Below, piece after piece: positions 1 through 7,495 of a DNA stretch of 49,423 nt. The stretch's first letter is position 1, and each line of letters opens with the position of its first letter. The stretch spans positions 2,198 through 51,620 of the forward strand of contig DKGG01000001.1 of NCBI GenBank assembly GCA_002453155.1, in the 5' to 3' direction. The notes below the pieces were generated by a model. It made no database searches. It saw only the letters and a list, made by a program, of their open reading frames with translations, and was not told the DNA's origin. Both the position numbers and the translations under genes were made by a program. The stretch comes from Bdellovibrionaceae bacterium UBA6776 (GTDB taxonomy: Bacteria; Bdellovibrionota; Bdellovibrionia; Bdellovibrionales; UBA1609).

Positions 1-57
1 AAGAGATTGAAAGTTAATGAGCCCAGACTTCACAGTCAATAGCTCATTTCACAACGC

Positions 58-99
58 AAAGCCCCAGAATTCAAAAAACCTCAGTCCATTTGGGGCTTT
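58..99 (-). terminator. Possible weak terminator after the PLP-enzyme gene
   Basis: A perfect 9-bp inverted repeat (AAAGCCCCA / TGGGGCTTT) with a 24-nt loop lies just downstream of the minus-strand gene that ends at 117. On the minus strand only a short T run follows the stem, so it is a weak terminator candidate or a processing hairpin. The sequence left of it (1-57) shows no gene. Confidence 0.35.
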
Positions 100-116
100 A
101 GATGAAAACCGCCCTC

Positions 117-1271
117 CTAAAGAGCCGCATCCAAATCTTTGAGTAAATCTTCCAGGGTTTCTACTCCCACACTCAAACGCACCAAGGAATCATCAATTCC
201 TAAAGCCTTTCGATTTTCAGGAGGGACACTGGCATGGGTCATAATTGCGGGATGCTCCACCAAGGATTCCACACCGCCCAAGCTCTCCGCCAAGGAAAAC
301 ACTTTTACCTTTTCCAAAAAGGATCGGGCTTCATTCAATCCGCCATCCAAATAAAAGGTGATCATTCCGCCAAAGCCGGTCATTTGTTTTTTGGCGAGTG
401 AGTGTTGTGCATGGCTTTCAAGACCAGGATAAATCACTCGGGCAACCTTCTTGTGGTCTTCCAAAAACTTAGCAACAGCCATCGCATTTTCTTGATGAGC
501 CTTCATTCGCAACGGAAGGGTTTTTAAACTTCTCATGCACATGAACGAATCAAAGGTTGAAGCAATGGGTCCCATGGAGTTGCTAAGGAAAGCCAACTTC
601 TCGGCCAAGTCCTTTCTTTCCACAACGACAATTCCGCCTACGATGTCAGAGTGTCCATTGATGTATTTGGTGGTGGAGTGAACCACAACATCGGCTCCCC
701 ACTCGAGGGGACGTTGAAAGTAGGGACTCATAAAAGTGTTGTCCACAGCAACCAAAAGATTTTTATCTTTCGCCTGTTTGCTGATGGCCTCGATGTCTAT
801 CAACTTCAACATGGGGTTTGTGGGAGTTTCCAGCCACACCAACTTTGTGTTGGGGCGAATGGCGCTTTGAAGATTTTCGGGATTGGAGAGGTCTACAAAG
901 CTAAAATCAATTCCGTTATTTCTTAAAACTTTGTCAAACAGGCGAAAAGTTCCACCGTAAAGGTCGTCGCTGGCAATTACATGGTCGCCCGATTTGAGCA
1001 TGTGCAAAACAAGTAAAGTCGCGGCACATCCCGAAGACGTCGCAAACCCAAAACTTCCCCCTTCAAGATTTGCGACACAATTTTCATAGGCGGTCCGCGT
1101 GGGGTTGCCCGTCCGAGAGTATTCGTATCCGGTGTGATGTCCGGGAGAACTTTGAACATAAGTGGAAGTGAGGAAAACCGGGGTCATGATCGCTCCCGTG
1201 GTGGGATCCGGGGATTGCCCTGCGTGAATGGCTCTTGTTTCAAATCCGAACTCTTTTTTGTCCCAAGACAT
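117..1271 (-). CDS. Cys/Met-metabolism PLP enzyme (cystathionine gamma-synthase/gamma-lyase family)
   Basis: This is a fold-type I PLP enzyme of trans-sulfuration, 384 residues, the normal length for the family. The Schiff-base lysine is Lys202 in the motif HSTTKYINGHSD. The sugar-phosphate/PLP-binding YEYSRTGNPTR segment near residues 50-60 and the DNTFMSP segment near 177 are also intact. The start at 1271 is preferred because a strong AGGAGGAG Shine-Dalgarno lies just upstream; a further in-frame ATG at 1307 would overlap the kinase gene. Gamma-synthase, gamma-lyase and O-acetylhomoserine sulfhydrylase cannot be separated from sequence by eye. It is the last gene of a minus-strand run with no obvious functional link to the kinase ahead of it. 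Confidence 0.93.
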   Translation of the reverse strand: MSWDKKEFGFETRAIHAGQSPDPTTGAIMTPVFLTSTYVQSSPGHHTGYEYSRTGNPTRTAYENCVANLEGGSFGFATSSGCAATLLVLHMLKSGDHVIASDDLYGGTFRLFDKVLRNNGIDFSFVDLSNPENLQSAIRPNTKLVWLETPTNPMLKLIDIEAISKQAKDKNLLVAVDNTFMSPYFQRPLEWGADVVVHSTTKYINGHSDIVGGIVVVERKDLAEKLAFLSNSMGPIASTFDSFMCMRSLKTLPLRMKAHQENAMAVAKFLEDHKKVARVIYPGLESHAQHSLAKKQMTGFGGMITFYLDGGLNEARSFLEKVKVFSLAESLGGVESLVEHPAIMTHASVPPENRKALGIDDSLVRLSVGVETLEDLLKDLDAAL

Positions 1272-1303
1272 AATCTCCTCCTCCTTTGGAAAGGGGAAAC
1301 ATA

Positions 1304-2383
1304 TCAATTTGGGGTCATATGGTCGAGAGAGAAATCTTTGTCAGTTAAAATCAGAGGGCTTTTCGCAGGGGAGGGTTTGAATCTCAATGTTCCAGAAGCT
1401 CCTGATCTTTTCCATTTCAGGGTCACCACTTTGTGACAGGGAAGCTTTTTAAGTTGTACAGGGGCGTACTGATCAATGGCCTTATCAATTTGAATTTGAG
1501 TCCATTCACGGGTTCGAATTTCAACAGGACAAGCTTGGCTTAAAAACTCTTTTTGAGAAGCGCTGGAAGTGGCCAGAAAGAATGCCAAAGGCAGAAGTCC
1601 CAGCAATTTTTTTGAAAGCAAGCTGGTGGAAGGTATTGGACTTTCCAAATGCTGAGTTTGGGACTCTTGTTGCAGTTTCTTTTGGTTCAAGATTCGTTGA
1701 ATGTGATCTCCAATTTCCATTTGCGCTTCTGGGTTGGAGGTGAGGTTGTGAAAACTTCGAAGATGGGGGGCGGGGCTCAAAAGTTCTCCGGGGTTTATGC
1801 CGAGGCTTTCAGCCACTCGGCCCAGCGAGAACAGGTCCGTCCATAAATTGGGGGAAACTCCTGTTTCCAGTTCCGGTGCTCGAAAGAGGGGAGTTCCTTG
1901 TTCAGAAACTCTAGAAACATTGGCCAATCCAAAATCAATCAATTTCACTTGGCCCGTATCAGTGACAAAGACATTTCCCAGATGGAGGTCCCCATGATTG
2001 AGGCCACTCAAATGCAAGTCCATCAGGCCCCGGTAGATTTGTGAAACCAGCTCCAAAGCGTGCTCTTTCGAAGGTTGGTGGTCCTTCAAGTATTCGTTGA
2101 GTTCAATTCCGTTGAGCCATTCAAGAACCATTGAGGGGTGGCCATCGATCCACTCGTATCCAAAGACTTTGACACAAAAAGGAGAGTCCACTTTCAGAAG
2201 AGATTGAACCTCCTGTTTCCAAAAAGAGACAGAATTCTTAGATCTGAGAACTTTCAATGCCACCATCTGGGAGATGGACCCGGAAAAATCTTCTCGAAGG
2301 GTCTTGTAGACGGTGCTGTTAAGTCCCTCTCCGGCGATTTGAAGGATTTTAAAGTAAGTTTTTTCAGATGTAACAGTTCGCAT
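1304..2383 (-). CDS. Membrane-anchored Ser/Thr protein kinase
   Basis: The N-terminal two thirds form a Hanks-type protein kinase. Visible are a glycine-rich loop (GEGLNSTVY, about 18-26), the ATP lysine in VALKVL (Lys44), the catalytic loop HGDLHLGN with Asp132, the metal-binding DFG at 150-152 and an APE-like RAPELE near 169. The catalytic Asp follows HG rather than HR, so it is a non-RD kinase. Residues about 260-275 are hydrophobic and probably a membrane segment, followed by a roughly 85-residue non-cytoplasmic domain with two cysteines and many basic residues. The C-terminal domain is not recognised. It sits 10 bp downstream of a small secreted-protein gene and two TadB/TadC-like genes, which suggests a role linked to that secretion-type membrane pair, though this is inference. 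Confidence 0.9.
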   Translation of the reverse strand: MRTVTSEKTYFKILQIAGEGLNSTVYKTLREDFSGSISQMVALKVLRSKNSVSFWKQEVQSLLKVDSPFCVKVFGYEWIDGHPSMVLEWLNGIELNEYLKDHQPSKEHALELVSQIYRGLMDLHLSGLNHGDLHLGNVFVTDTGQVKLIDFGLANVSRVSEQGTPLFRAPELETGVSPNLWTDLFSLGRVAESLGINPGELLSPAPHLRSFHNLTSNPEAQMEIGDHIQRILNQKKLQQESQTQHLESPIPSTSLLSKKLLGLLPLAFFLATSSASQKEFLSQACPVEIRTREWTQIQIDKAIDQYAPVQLKKLPCHKVVTLKWKRSGASGTLRFKPSPAKSPLILTDKDFSLDHMTPN

Positions 2384-2392
2384 GGGATCGAA

Positions 2393-2773
2393 CTATTCAT
2401 TCATCGTGCCACCAGTGTCCGATCTTCGTCTTTTTTGAATGTAAGCTTGAATTTGATTTTGCCGGGCCCGTCTTTCCACCAGGTGGATCAGCTCCTTAAG
2501 TGCCTTTTTGGATTCATAAGGAGGCAGTTGGTTTCCCATTCGAATGAGCTTTTGACAGGACAAGAGATCTAAATTGTGAGTCAAAGACATTTGGCAGGAC
2601 GTGGTTTGAACCAGGAGTTTCTGCGATTGCTTTTGAAGTTCTGTGGGATTTGAGGACGTAGATTGCAGCAGATGATTTTGAATTTGCAGGCTCAAATCCG
2701 TCGCAGGCGCACCAAACAACACGCTTGGAACTAAGAAGAGGGCTGTGGCAAAAAGAGTCGTTAAATAAATCAT
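2393..2773 (-). CDS. Small secreted protein of unknown function
   Basis: A 126-residue protein with a clear signal peptide: hydrophobic segment about 2-20 and a probable signal peptidase site after LFGA. The mature part is polar and helical, with two cysteines about 15 residues apart (SCQMS and SCQKL) that could form a disulfide, and a very basic C-terminus. The ATG overlaps the TGA of the upstream TadC-like gene by 4 bp, so it is translated with it. No family recognised. Confidence 0.75.
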   Translation of the reverse strand: MIYLTTLFATALFLVPSVLFGAPATDLSLQIQNHLLQSTSSNPTELQKQSQKLLVQTTSCQMSLTHNLDLLSCQKLIRMGNQLPPYESKKALKELIHLVERRARQNQIQAYIQKRRRSDTGGTMNE

Positions 2774-3189
2774 GGAGTGAGTTCCTTCAACATGGATAGA
2801 ATGAGCGGCCCTATTAAAAGTAAAAAGAACGCGGGTCCAATAAAGAGGAGCATCGGGATCAAACTGAGAAAAGGCAGTTTGGCCACATGTTCATCAATTT
2901 CAAGATGAATTTGCTCGAGAACGTCTTCCTCCAATTGTTGAAGAGCCTCATAGATAGGCTTTCCTTGGAGACCATCATTTAAAATAAAGAAAAGCTGCTG
3001 ACGATAAAAACTCATTGGCGTCAAACTTGGAATTTCACAGGGGTACTGTTGGACCCACTTGAACAACTTTTTTTCCAAGGCAGATTGGAGGTCGTTGCAA
3101 GCATCTAAAACCGAATGCCGGACAGAATTTCCGGCATTGAGGTTGTAACGAATGCGATTGAGAACTTTCCAAAGCGGATTTATGTCTTC
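2770..3189 (-). CDS. TadC-like type II/IV secretion inner-membrane protein (short)
   Basis: A 139-residue protein with an amphipathic N-terminal half and a hydrophobic C-terminal segment (about 110-135). The pattern GKPIYEAL...EEDV...E...LPFLSLIPMLLFIGPAFFLLLIGP resembles the C-terminal half of GspF/TadC-type platform proteins, whose ends read similarly around the last helix. The start at 3189 is chosen because a GAGGAAAAGGA Shine-Dalgarno lies just upstream and it overlaps the preceding gene by only 10 bp; an upstream start at 3267 would overlap by nearly 90 bp. At about half the normal TadC length it is shortened or highly divergent. The family assignment is moderate and by pattern only. 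Confidence 0.6.
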   Translation of the reverse strand, partial: EDINPLWKVLNRIRYNLNAGNSVRHSVLDACNDLQSALEKKLFKWVQQYPCEIPSLTPMSFYRQQLFFILNDGLQGKPIYEALQQLEEDVLEQIHLEIDEHVAKLPFLSLIPMLLFIGPAFFLLLIGPLILSMLKELTP

Positions 3190-4001
3190 CATTTCCTTTT
3201 CCTCGATATCCATGTGAGGAGTAGCAATCCCAATGCCATGAGAAGGATTGAGATCAATATGAGCCACTTGATCTGCTGAAGGGGATAAGTCTTTAAACTG
3301 AAAACGGACAAGCCAACAAAGAGAAATGAAATAAAGAATGCCTGCATTCGTGTTTGAAGAAGTGCTTTACTCGACCTATGTCGGAGCAGAGCATCTAATC
3401 TGATTTGCTTTTCAAGAGTGATCAATTGATTGAGCTGATTTGCGTTTTTTCGCCCGATTTTTTCTAACTCCTGACACCAAAAACGAAGTTTTTTGTTTTG
3501 TAAAAGAGGATTTTTTCCGGAATTTGATGTTGAGTTGGAAATATTGAAAAGAATTTGATCTCGAATCTCTTTGGGCAAATGAGCGGACTGCTTTTTGGCC
3601 GCCGAAAGGAACCCAACTCCACATTTCATTTCAAAAATTGCAGCTTGCAGGAAAGCTTGAAATCCTTTGCTGCAAAGGATTTCGCGTTTTGTTTTCAAGA
3701 GGTGCGGAAGAACAAAGTGGACGATAAGTGCCACCATTGTTGGAGTAAAAAACAGGAGTGAGTTTGCGGAAAAATTTAAAGAAATGATGTAACTGAATGC
3801 CAAAAACAGGGTGCCAATTTTTGTCATCGTCGCTTTTTTTCGAATTATTATTGAAGAATAATTCCGAAGTGTCCGAATTACGAACCAAGTGACGTAAATG
3901 ATTTGGATGAATGCTAAATAAATAGTTGGAAGAATCATTTCGAATCTTTGCAATAAAAAAGTAAGCCAAGGCGAAAATTTTTTATTGACGAAGGTAGTCA
4001 C
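3180..4001 (-). CDS. TadB-like membrane protein (divergent GspF-family platform protein)
   Basis: A 273-residue membrane protein with hydrophobic segments at about 22-43, 60-75, 80-100 and a final pair at about 215-262. Between them lies a soluble stretch (about 105-210) with a GspF-like helical pattern ending QIRLDALLRHRSSKALLQTRMQAF, reminiscent of the region before the last two TadB helices. It is paired with a TadC-like gene, the usual TadB/TadC arrangement. The start at 4001 is GTG with a poor ribosome site; an internal ATG at 3938 is possible and would not remove any predicted membrane segment. The call is by topology and pattern and needs a profile search. Confidence 0.55.
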   Translation of the reverse strand: MTTFVNKKFSPWLTFLLQRFEMILPTIYLAFIQIIYVTWFVIRTLRNYSSIIIRKKATMTKIGTLFLAFSYIISLNFSANSLLFFTPTMVALIVHFVLPHLLKTKREILCSKGFQAFLQAAIFEMKCGVGFLSAAKKQSAHLPKEIRDQILFNISNSTSNSGKNPLLQNKKLRFWCQELEKIGRKNANQLNQLITLEKQIRLDALLRHRSSKALLQTRMQAFFISFLFVGLSVFSLKTYPLQQIKWLILISILLMALGLLLLTWISRKRKWKT

Positions 4002-4012
4002 CTCGTTAAACT
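3985..4012 (+). promoter_or_regulatory. Candidate sigma-70 type promoter of the histone-like gene
   Basis: TTGACG and TAAACT are separated by 16 bp, placing a start site near 4019, about 50 bp before the ATG at 4069. It overlaps the first codons of the divergent TadB-like gene, so expression of the two may interfere. Confidence 0.5.
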
Positions 4013-4068
4013 GAAATTGTCGGCAACAACGAAAACAACTTTGCTAACCCATCCTAGGAGGAGACAAC

Positions 4069-4353
4069 ATGGCGAAGAAAAGAAAAACCAGCAAGAAAGC
4101 TGCTACAAAAAAGACTTCTCGCAAAAAGGCTTCTAAGAAAGCTGCTGCGAAAAAGACTTCTCGCAAAAAGGCTTCTAAAAAAGCCGCTGCAAAGAAGACT
4201 TCTCGCAAAAAGGCTTCTAAGAAAGCTGCTGCGAAAAAGACTTCTCGCAAAAAGGCTTCTAAGAAAGCTGCTGCGAAAAAGACTTCTAGAAAAAGAAGAG
4301 CGAAAAAGGCAACAGCTGCAGCTGCTCCTAAAAAAGCTCGTCGCAGAAAATAG
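4069..4353 (+). CDS. Histone H1-like lysine/alanine-rich DNA-binding protein
   Basis: A 94-residue, extremely basic protein made almost entirely of Lys, Ala, Arg, Ser and Thr. Residues 14-69 are four identical copies of the 14-residue unit KKTSRKKASKKAAA, followed by a fifth degenerate unit and an Arg-rich tail. The composition matches the disordered C-terminal tails of eukaryotic H1 and bacterial H1-like proteins (Hc1, AlgP, BpH1), which bind and condense DNA without a folded domain. A strong AGGAGGAG ribosome site ends 6 bp before the ATG and a strong terminator follows, so the gene is monocistronic and likely well expressed. The role is nucleoid organisation by family analogy. Confidence 0.85.
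   Translation: MAKKRKTSKKAATKKTSRKKASKKAAAKKTSRKKASKKAAAKKTSRKKASKKAAAKKTSRKKASKKAAAKKTSRKRRAKKATAAAAPKKARRRK
4108..4275 (+). repeat. Four in-frame 42-bp tandem repeats inside the histone-like gene
   Basis: Each unit encodes KKTSRKKASKKAAA. Units differ only at synonymous third positions (for example AAG/AAA and GCG/GCA), so the amino-acid sequence is kept while the DNA has drifted slightly. Copy number is likely to vary between strains by slippage or recombination. Confidence 0.9.
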
Positions 4354-4379
4354 TTTTCAGACTCGATCTGAAAAAGAAG

Positions 4380-4408
4380 CCCCCTGGATTGCTCCAGGGG
4401 GTTTTTTT
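4380..4408 (+). terminator. Rho-independent terminator after the histone-like gene
   Basis: A perfect 9-bp GC-rich stem (CCCCCTGGA / TCCAGGGGG) with the 4-nt loop TTGC is followed by seven T residues, 26 bp after the stop codon. An A-rich stretch on the left side could let it act weakly on the convergent mlaD transcript as well. Confidence 0.93.
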
Positions 4409-4427
4409 ATGCTCTGTTTTCTTGAAA

Positions 4428-5204
4428 TCAGAAGAGTTTGGCTTTGATTCCTTCTTCTTGAAGGAATTTGCGAATGGCTGGAGCATCTAGACCTTCCAAA
4501 CGTCCAATCAGCTCATTGATCAATTTTAAAGTCTTTTGACCTTCTGGAGATCGCATTTCTTCTGAAAAATAGGCCAAATTCTTTGTGAGAATTCGAATGT
4601 CTCGAATCAAGCCCTCAATGTCCTGGTTTTTACCGGTTTTATTGACCTGTCGAAGAAGCGTGTTCAAATTGACGACCAAATTGTTCATCGTATTGATGGT
4701 GTCTGTGATGGAACTTTCATGGTCATTGAAAAACTCTAGCGCTTTTCCCGCCAAGCTGTAACTTTGGCTGAGCAATTGATCAATTCTTGGAGGATCTTCG
4801 CCGCGAACCGTATCACCAGAACTCAATCCGGGACTGGAGGCAGTTCCAGGTGTGATTTCCAGATATTTTTCACCAATCACACCCGCCAGATTGATGTAAA
4901 AGCGGCTGTCTTTTTTCAAACTGGACCAAGCGGCTCGATCGACTTGGATGTGAACGAGCAATTTGACCTCTTCGCCATCATCCATTTTGTGTTCTGGAGC
5001 AAAATCAATGGACTTCACCGAACCTACAGGAATTCCCATCACTCTGACCTTTGACCCCACATCCAAACCACCAGCAAAATTGTAGGCGATGGTCAGATTT
5101 TTTTGGTTAAGGAAGGGCTGGAAGAACCCAAGTAGATATCCAAAAATGACCACTCCAACCAATGTTGTTAGAAAGAGCAGTGCCACTTTAATTCGAGAAT
5201 TCAC
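4428..5204 (-). CDS. mlaD: MCE-domain lipid-transport protein (MlaD-like)
   Basis: A 258-residue protein with one N-terminal membrane helix (about 7-28) and then an MCE domain (about 38-120), recognisable from the pattern GGLDVGSKVRVMGIPVGSV and the later IGEKYLEITPG. The C-terminal part (about 140-258) is helical and polar, as in MCE proteins that build a periplasmic lipid channel. Normal MlaD is about 180 residues, so the tail is long. It is the last gene of the operon behind two permease and two ATPase genes, and would be the periplasmic substrate-binding part of a phospholipid ABC transporter. Confidence 0.9.
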   Translation of the reverse strand: MNSRIKVALLFLTTLVGVVIFGYLLGFFQPFLNQKNLTIAYNFAGGLDVGSKVRVMGIPVGSVKSIDFAPEHKMDDGEEVKLLVHIQVDRAAWSSLKKDSRFYINLAGVIGEKYLEITPGTASSPGLSSGDTVRGEDPPRIDQLLSQSYSLAGKALEFFNDHESSITDTINTMNNLVVNLNTLLRQVNKTGKNQDIEGLIRDIRILTKNLAYFSEEMRSPEGQKTLKLINELIGRLEGLDAPAIRKFLQEEGIKAKLF

Positions 5205-5242
5205 GAGTTCCCCCTGGCTTCGTGAGAGTTAATCTTCAAGAC

Positions 5243-5965
5243 TCAATAAAAATGCGAAAATAACCAACTGAGTATAAAGTCTATGATAATTATTGTCACA
5301 GAAGAGGCAACCACGCTTTTTGTCGTGGCTTGTCCCACACCCTCGGCACCTTCTGCACCAAAAAAGCCAAAATAGGATGCAATCAATGGAATGGTGGCTC
5401 CAAAGCAAAACCCTTTGATGGCTGCGAACAACAAATCTTTATAAGTTACAAAGACGCGAAATCCTGCAAGGAAGGCCGAGGAGGAGTGTCCAAGAATCAA
5501 ATTTGAGATTAAAAAGGCTGCGTAGAGACACATAAAGTTCGCAAGAAGAGTCAGGAAGGCTCCGCTCAAGGCACAGGCCAACGTCCGAGGAGCGACGAGA
5601 TACCAGTACCTGTCGATTCCAAGAAGTTTCAGCGCATCCAATTGTTCTGTCACCTTCATGCTCGCAAATTCGGCGGCATATCCGGCTCCCACTCGAGAGG
5701 CCAGGAGAAGGCAGGTAATAACAGCGCCCAATTCACGCAAAATCAAGAGTGCTGCAAATCCTGGAACCAATGAATCATTTTGAATCAAGATCTTCATATG
5801 AAAGGCAGATTCTAAAATGGTGACCATTGCTGCAAAACAAACACAGATCAAAACAATGGGAAGGCTGGAAACTCCTGCAAACTCCAAATGGCGAATCAAT
5901 TCACGAAAATGAGGCCGTTTAAAAATTGCAGAAAATGAGTCCGACAGGTGATGAACCAAAATCAT
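5243..5965 (-). CDS. MlaE-type ABC permease, second copy
   Basis: A 240-residue MlaE/YrbE permease with about five membrane helices. The family segment LRELGAVITCLLLASRVGAGYAAEFASMKVTEQLDAL is present, the EQLDAL motif being diagnostic. The start at 5965 gives a 4-bp ATGA overlap with the stop of the upstream permease gene; an open frame extending to 6151 is only the antisense-free overlap with that gene and reads as nonsense. It is clearly diverged from the permease at 5962-6738, so the pair probably forms a heterodimeric membrane unit. Confidence 0.92.
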   Translation of the reverse strand: MILVHHLSDSFSAIFKRPHFRELIRHLEFAGVSSLPIVLICVCFAAMVTILESAFHMKILIQNDSLVPGFAALLILRELGAVITCLLLASRVGAGYAAEFASMKVTEQLDALKLLGIDRYWYLVAPRTLACALSGAFLTLLANFMCLYAAFLISNLILGHSSSAFLAGFRVFVTYKDLLFAAIKGFCFGATIPLIASYFGFFGAEGAEGVGQATTKSVVASSVTIIIIDFILSWLFSHFY

Positions 5966-6738
5966 AATTTCCCCATAGACTGTAAAACAGAGTTGAAAAG
6001 AAAACTGGTCAGCCAATCGGTGACAACGATGCTGACCATCGACAATACAGCAGTTCGAATGACCGAGAGACCCACTCCTCGTGCGCCACCCGTTGTGGAG
6101 TAACCCATGTAAGTGCAGATCCCCGCAATCACAAAGGAAAAGGTCAGGCATTTAAAAAGTCCAGAGAAGATGGAGGAGATGGTGACGATGGAAGAAATGT
6201 GGCGAATGTATTCGTCGGGATTGATGTTCGCGAAAAAGTAAGCCATCAACATTCCGCCAGTGACCGAAAGTCCCAAGCCGAAGACCAACAGAAAAAGACT
6301 GGCCACGATGATTCCGATAAATCGAGGAACGATCACCTCAATCAACGGATCAGAGCCCAAGCACCGAATGGCATCGATCTGTTCGGTCACTTTCATCGTG
6401 CCAAGTTCTGCAGCGGTGAAGGCTCCAATCTTTCCGCTCAATAAAAAGGCAATCAGAAGCGGGCCCACCTCGCGAAAGGTGGCACTGGTTGCGAGGCCGC
6501 CCAAATAGCTCATGGCTCCAAAAGCTTCAATTTGCATAGAAAACTGAACGGTCATGATTCCGCCCACAAAAAAACCAGCGAGCATGGTGGTTGGAAGGCT
6601 TTCCAGAAAGACCTTCCAAATCTGATCAAAGATTTGTCCCCCATTGACTTGGCCAGTGAAAGACAAGCCCATCAAATGGAAAAAGAACAAAACCGCTTCA
6701 CCCAAAGATTCCAGTCCAAACTGGATCGTTTTAAACAT
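5962..6738 (-). CDS. mlaE: MlaE-type ABC permease, first copy
   Basis: A 258-residue MlaE-family permease. Seen are an N-terminal amphipathic helix, then hydrophobic segments around 53-75, 95-110, 148-175, 195-220 and 232-250, and the diagnostic GKIGAFTAAELGTMKVTEQIDAIRCL. It lies in the middle of the operon, overlapping the ATPase gene by 8 bp on its 5' side and the second permease by 4 bp on its 3' side. It would carry phospholipid across the inner membrane together with MlaF- and MlaD-like partners. Confidence 0.93.
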   Translation of the reverse strand: MFKTIQFGLESLGEAVLFFFHLMGLSFTGQVNGGQIFDQIWKVFLESLPTTMLAGFFVGGIMTVQFSMQIEAFGAMSYLGGLATSATFREVGPLLIAFLLSGKIGAFTAAELGTMKVTEQIDAIRCLGSDPLIEVIVPRFIGIIVASLFLLVFGLGLSVTGGMLMAYFFANINPDEYIRHISSIVTISSIFSGLFKCLTFSFVIAGICTYMGYSTTGGARGVGLSVIRTAVLSMVSIVVTDWLTSFLFNSVLQSMGKL

Positions 6739-7495
6739 GGTTTTGATCTCCTCGGTCCAGGACTTCTTCTAGAAACTCTTTCACCAAGGGGACTTGGCTT
6801 TTTTTAATTTCAGTGGGCGTCGCCAATTCCACAATCTCCCCTTTGTTCAAAACCAAAATGCGATCGGCCACACTGAGTGCACTGTCCATATCATGGCTGA
6901 CAACCAAAGCAGTGCAGTGAAATTTTCGTGAAGAATCCAAAATCAACTTGTTTACGGATTGAGTGGTCACTGGGTCTAGACCAGTTGTGGGTTCATCAAA
7001 GAGTAAAATTTCTGGACGAAGGGCCAAGGTTCTGGCCAGGCTAACACGCTTTTGAACCCCATAGGACAGTCGAGAACTGTTTTCCTCAAAGATGTCCTTT
7101 CCCAGTCCAACGACTTCAAGACCTTCAAGAACCCGATCGTAAATTTCAGACTCGGAAAGACCACTCAAATGAGGTCGAATTCCATAGGACACATTTTGAA
7201 AGACGTTTAAGGAGTCAAAAAGGGCCGGGTGTTGAAAGACCATTCCGCATTTTTTCCGCACAGCAAACATTTCTGTTTCGGAATAGTCAGAAGTTTTCTC
7301 TCCATCAATCCAAATTTCCCCGGAGGTGACATTCAACAGACCCACGATCAATTTGAGAAGGACCGATTTTCCAGTTCCAGAGGTTCCTAATATAAAGAGA
7401 ATCTCGCCTTTTTTCGCTTCAAAGGACAAATCTTTCAAGATGGTTCGTTCACCAAAACTTTTGTGAACACTTTTGAACTCAAGCACGATTTTCAC
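6731..7495 (-). CDS. MlaF-like ABC transporter ATPase
   Basis: A 254-residue ABC ATPase with Walker A LGTSGTGKS (about 36-44), Q-loop in VFQHPALFDS, a signature that reads LSYGVQKR in place of LSGGQ, Walker B LLFDEPTTGLD and a switch His in VSHDMD. The short N-terminal strand region and the 'FDSLNVFQNV' segment match MlaF. It overlaps the upstream ATPase gene by 17 bp and the first permease by 8 bp. The altered signature (Tyr for the first Gly) may affect its activity as one half of an ATPase heterodimer. Confidence 0.92.
   Translation of the reverse strand: MKIVLEFKSVHKSFGERTILKDLSFEAKKGEILFILGTSGTGKSVLLKLIVGLLNVTSGEIWIDGEKTSDYSETEMFAVRKKCGMVFQHPALFDSLNVFQNVSYGIRPHLSGLSESEIYDRVLEGLEVVGLGKDIFEENSSRLSYGVQKRVSLARTLALRPEILLFDEPTTGLDPVTTQSVNKLILDSSRKFHCTALVVSHDMDSALSVADRILVLNKGEIVELATPTEIKKSQVPLVKEFLEEVLDRGDQNHV

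Noticed and set aside
4044..4250. Long minus-strand frame with phenylalanine-rich repeats opposite the histone-like gene
   Set aside because: It is the mirror image of the lysine/alanine repeats, with no start context or homology. The plus-strand gene has a strong ribosome site and terminator.
5966..6151. 62-residue N-terminal extension of the second permease
   Set aside because: It overlaps the first permease gene in another frame and has no membrane or MlaE character; the ATGA-overlapping start fits the operon.
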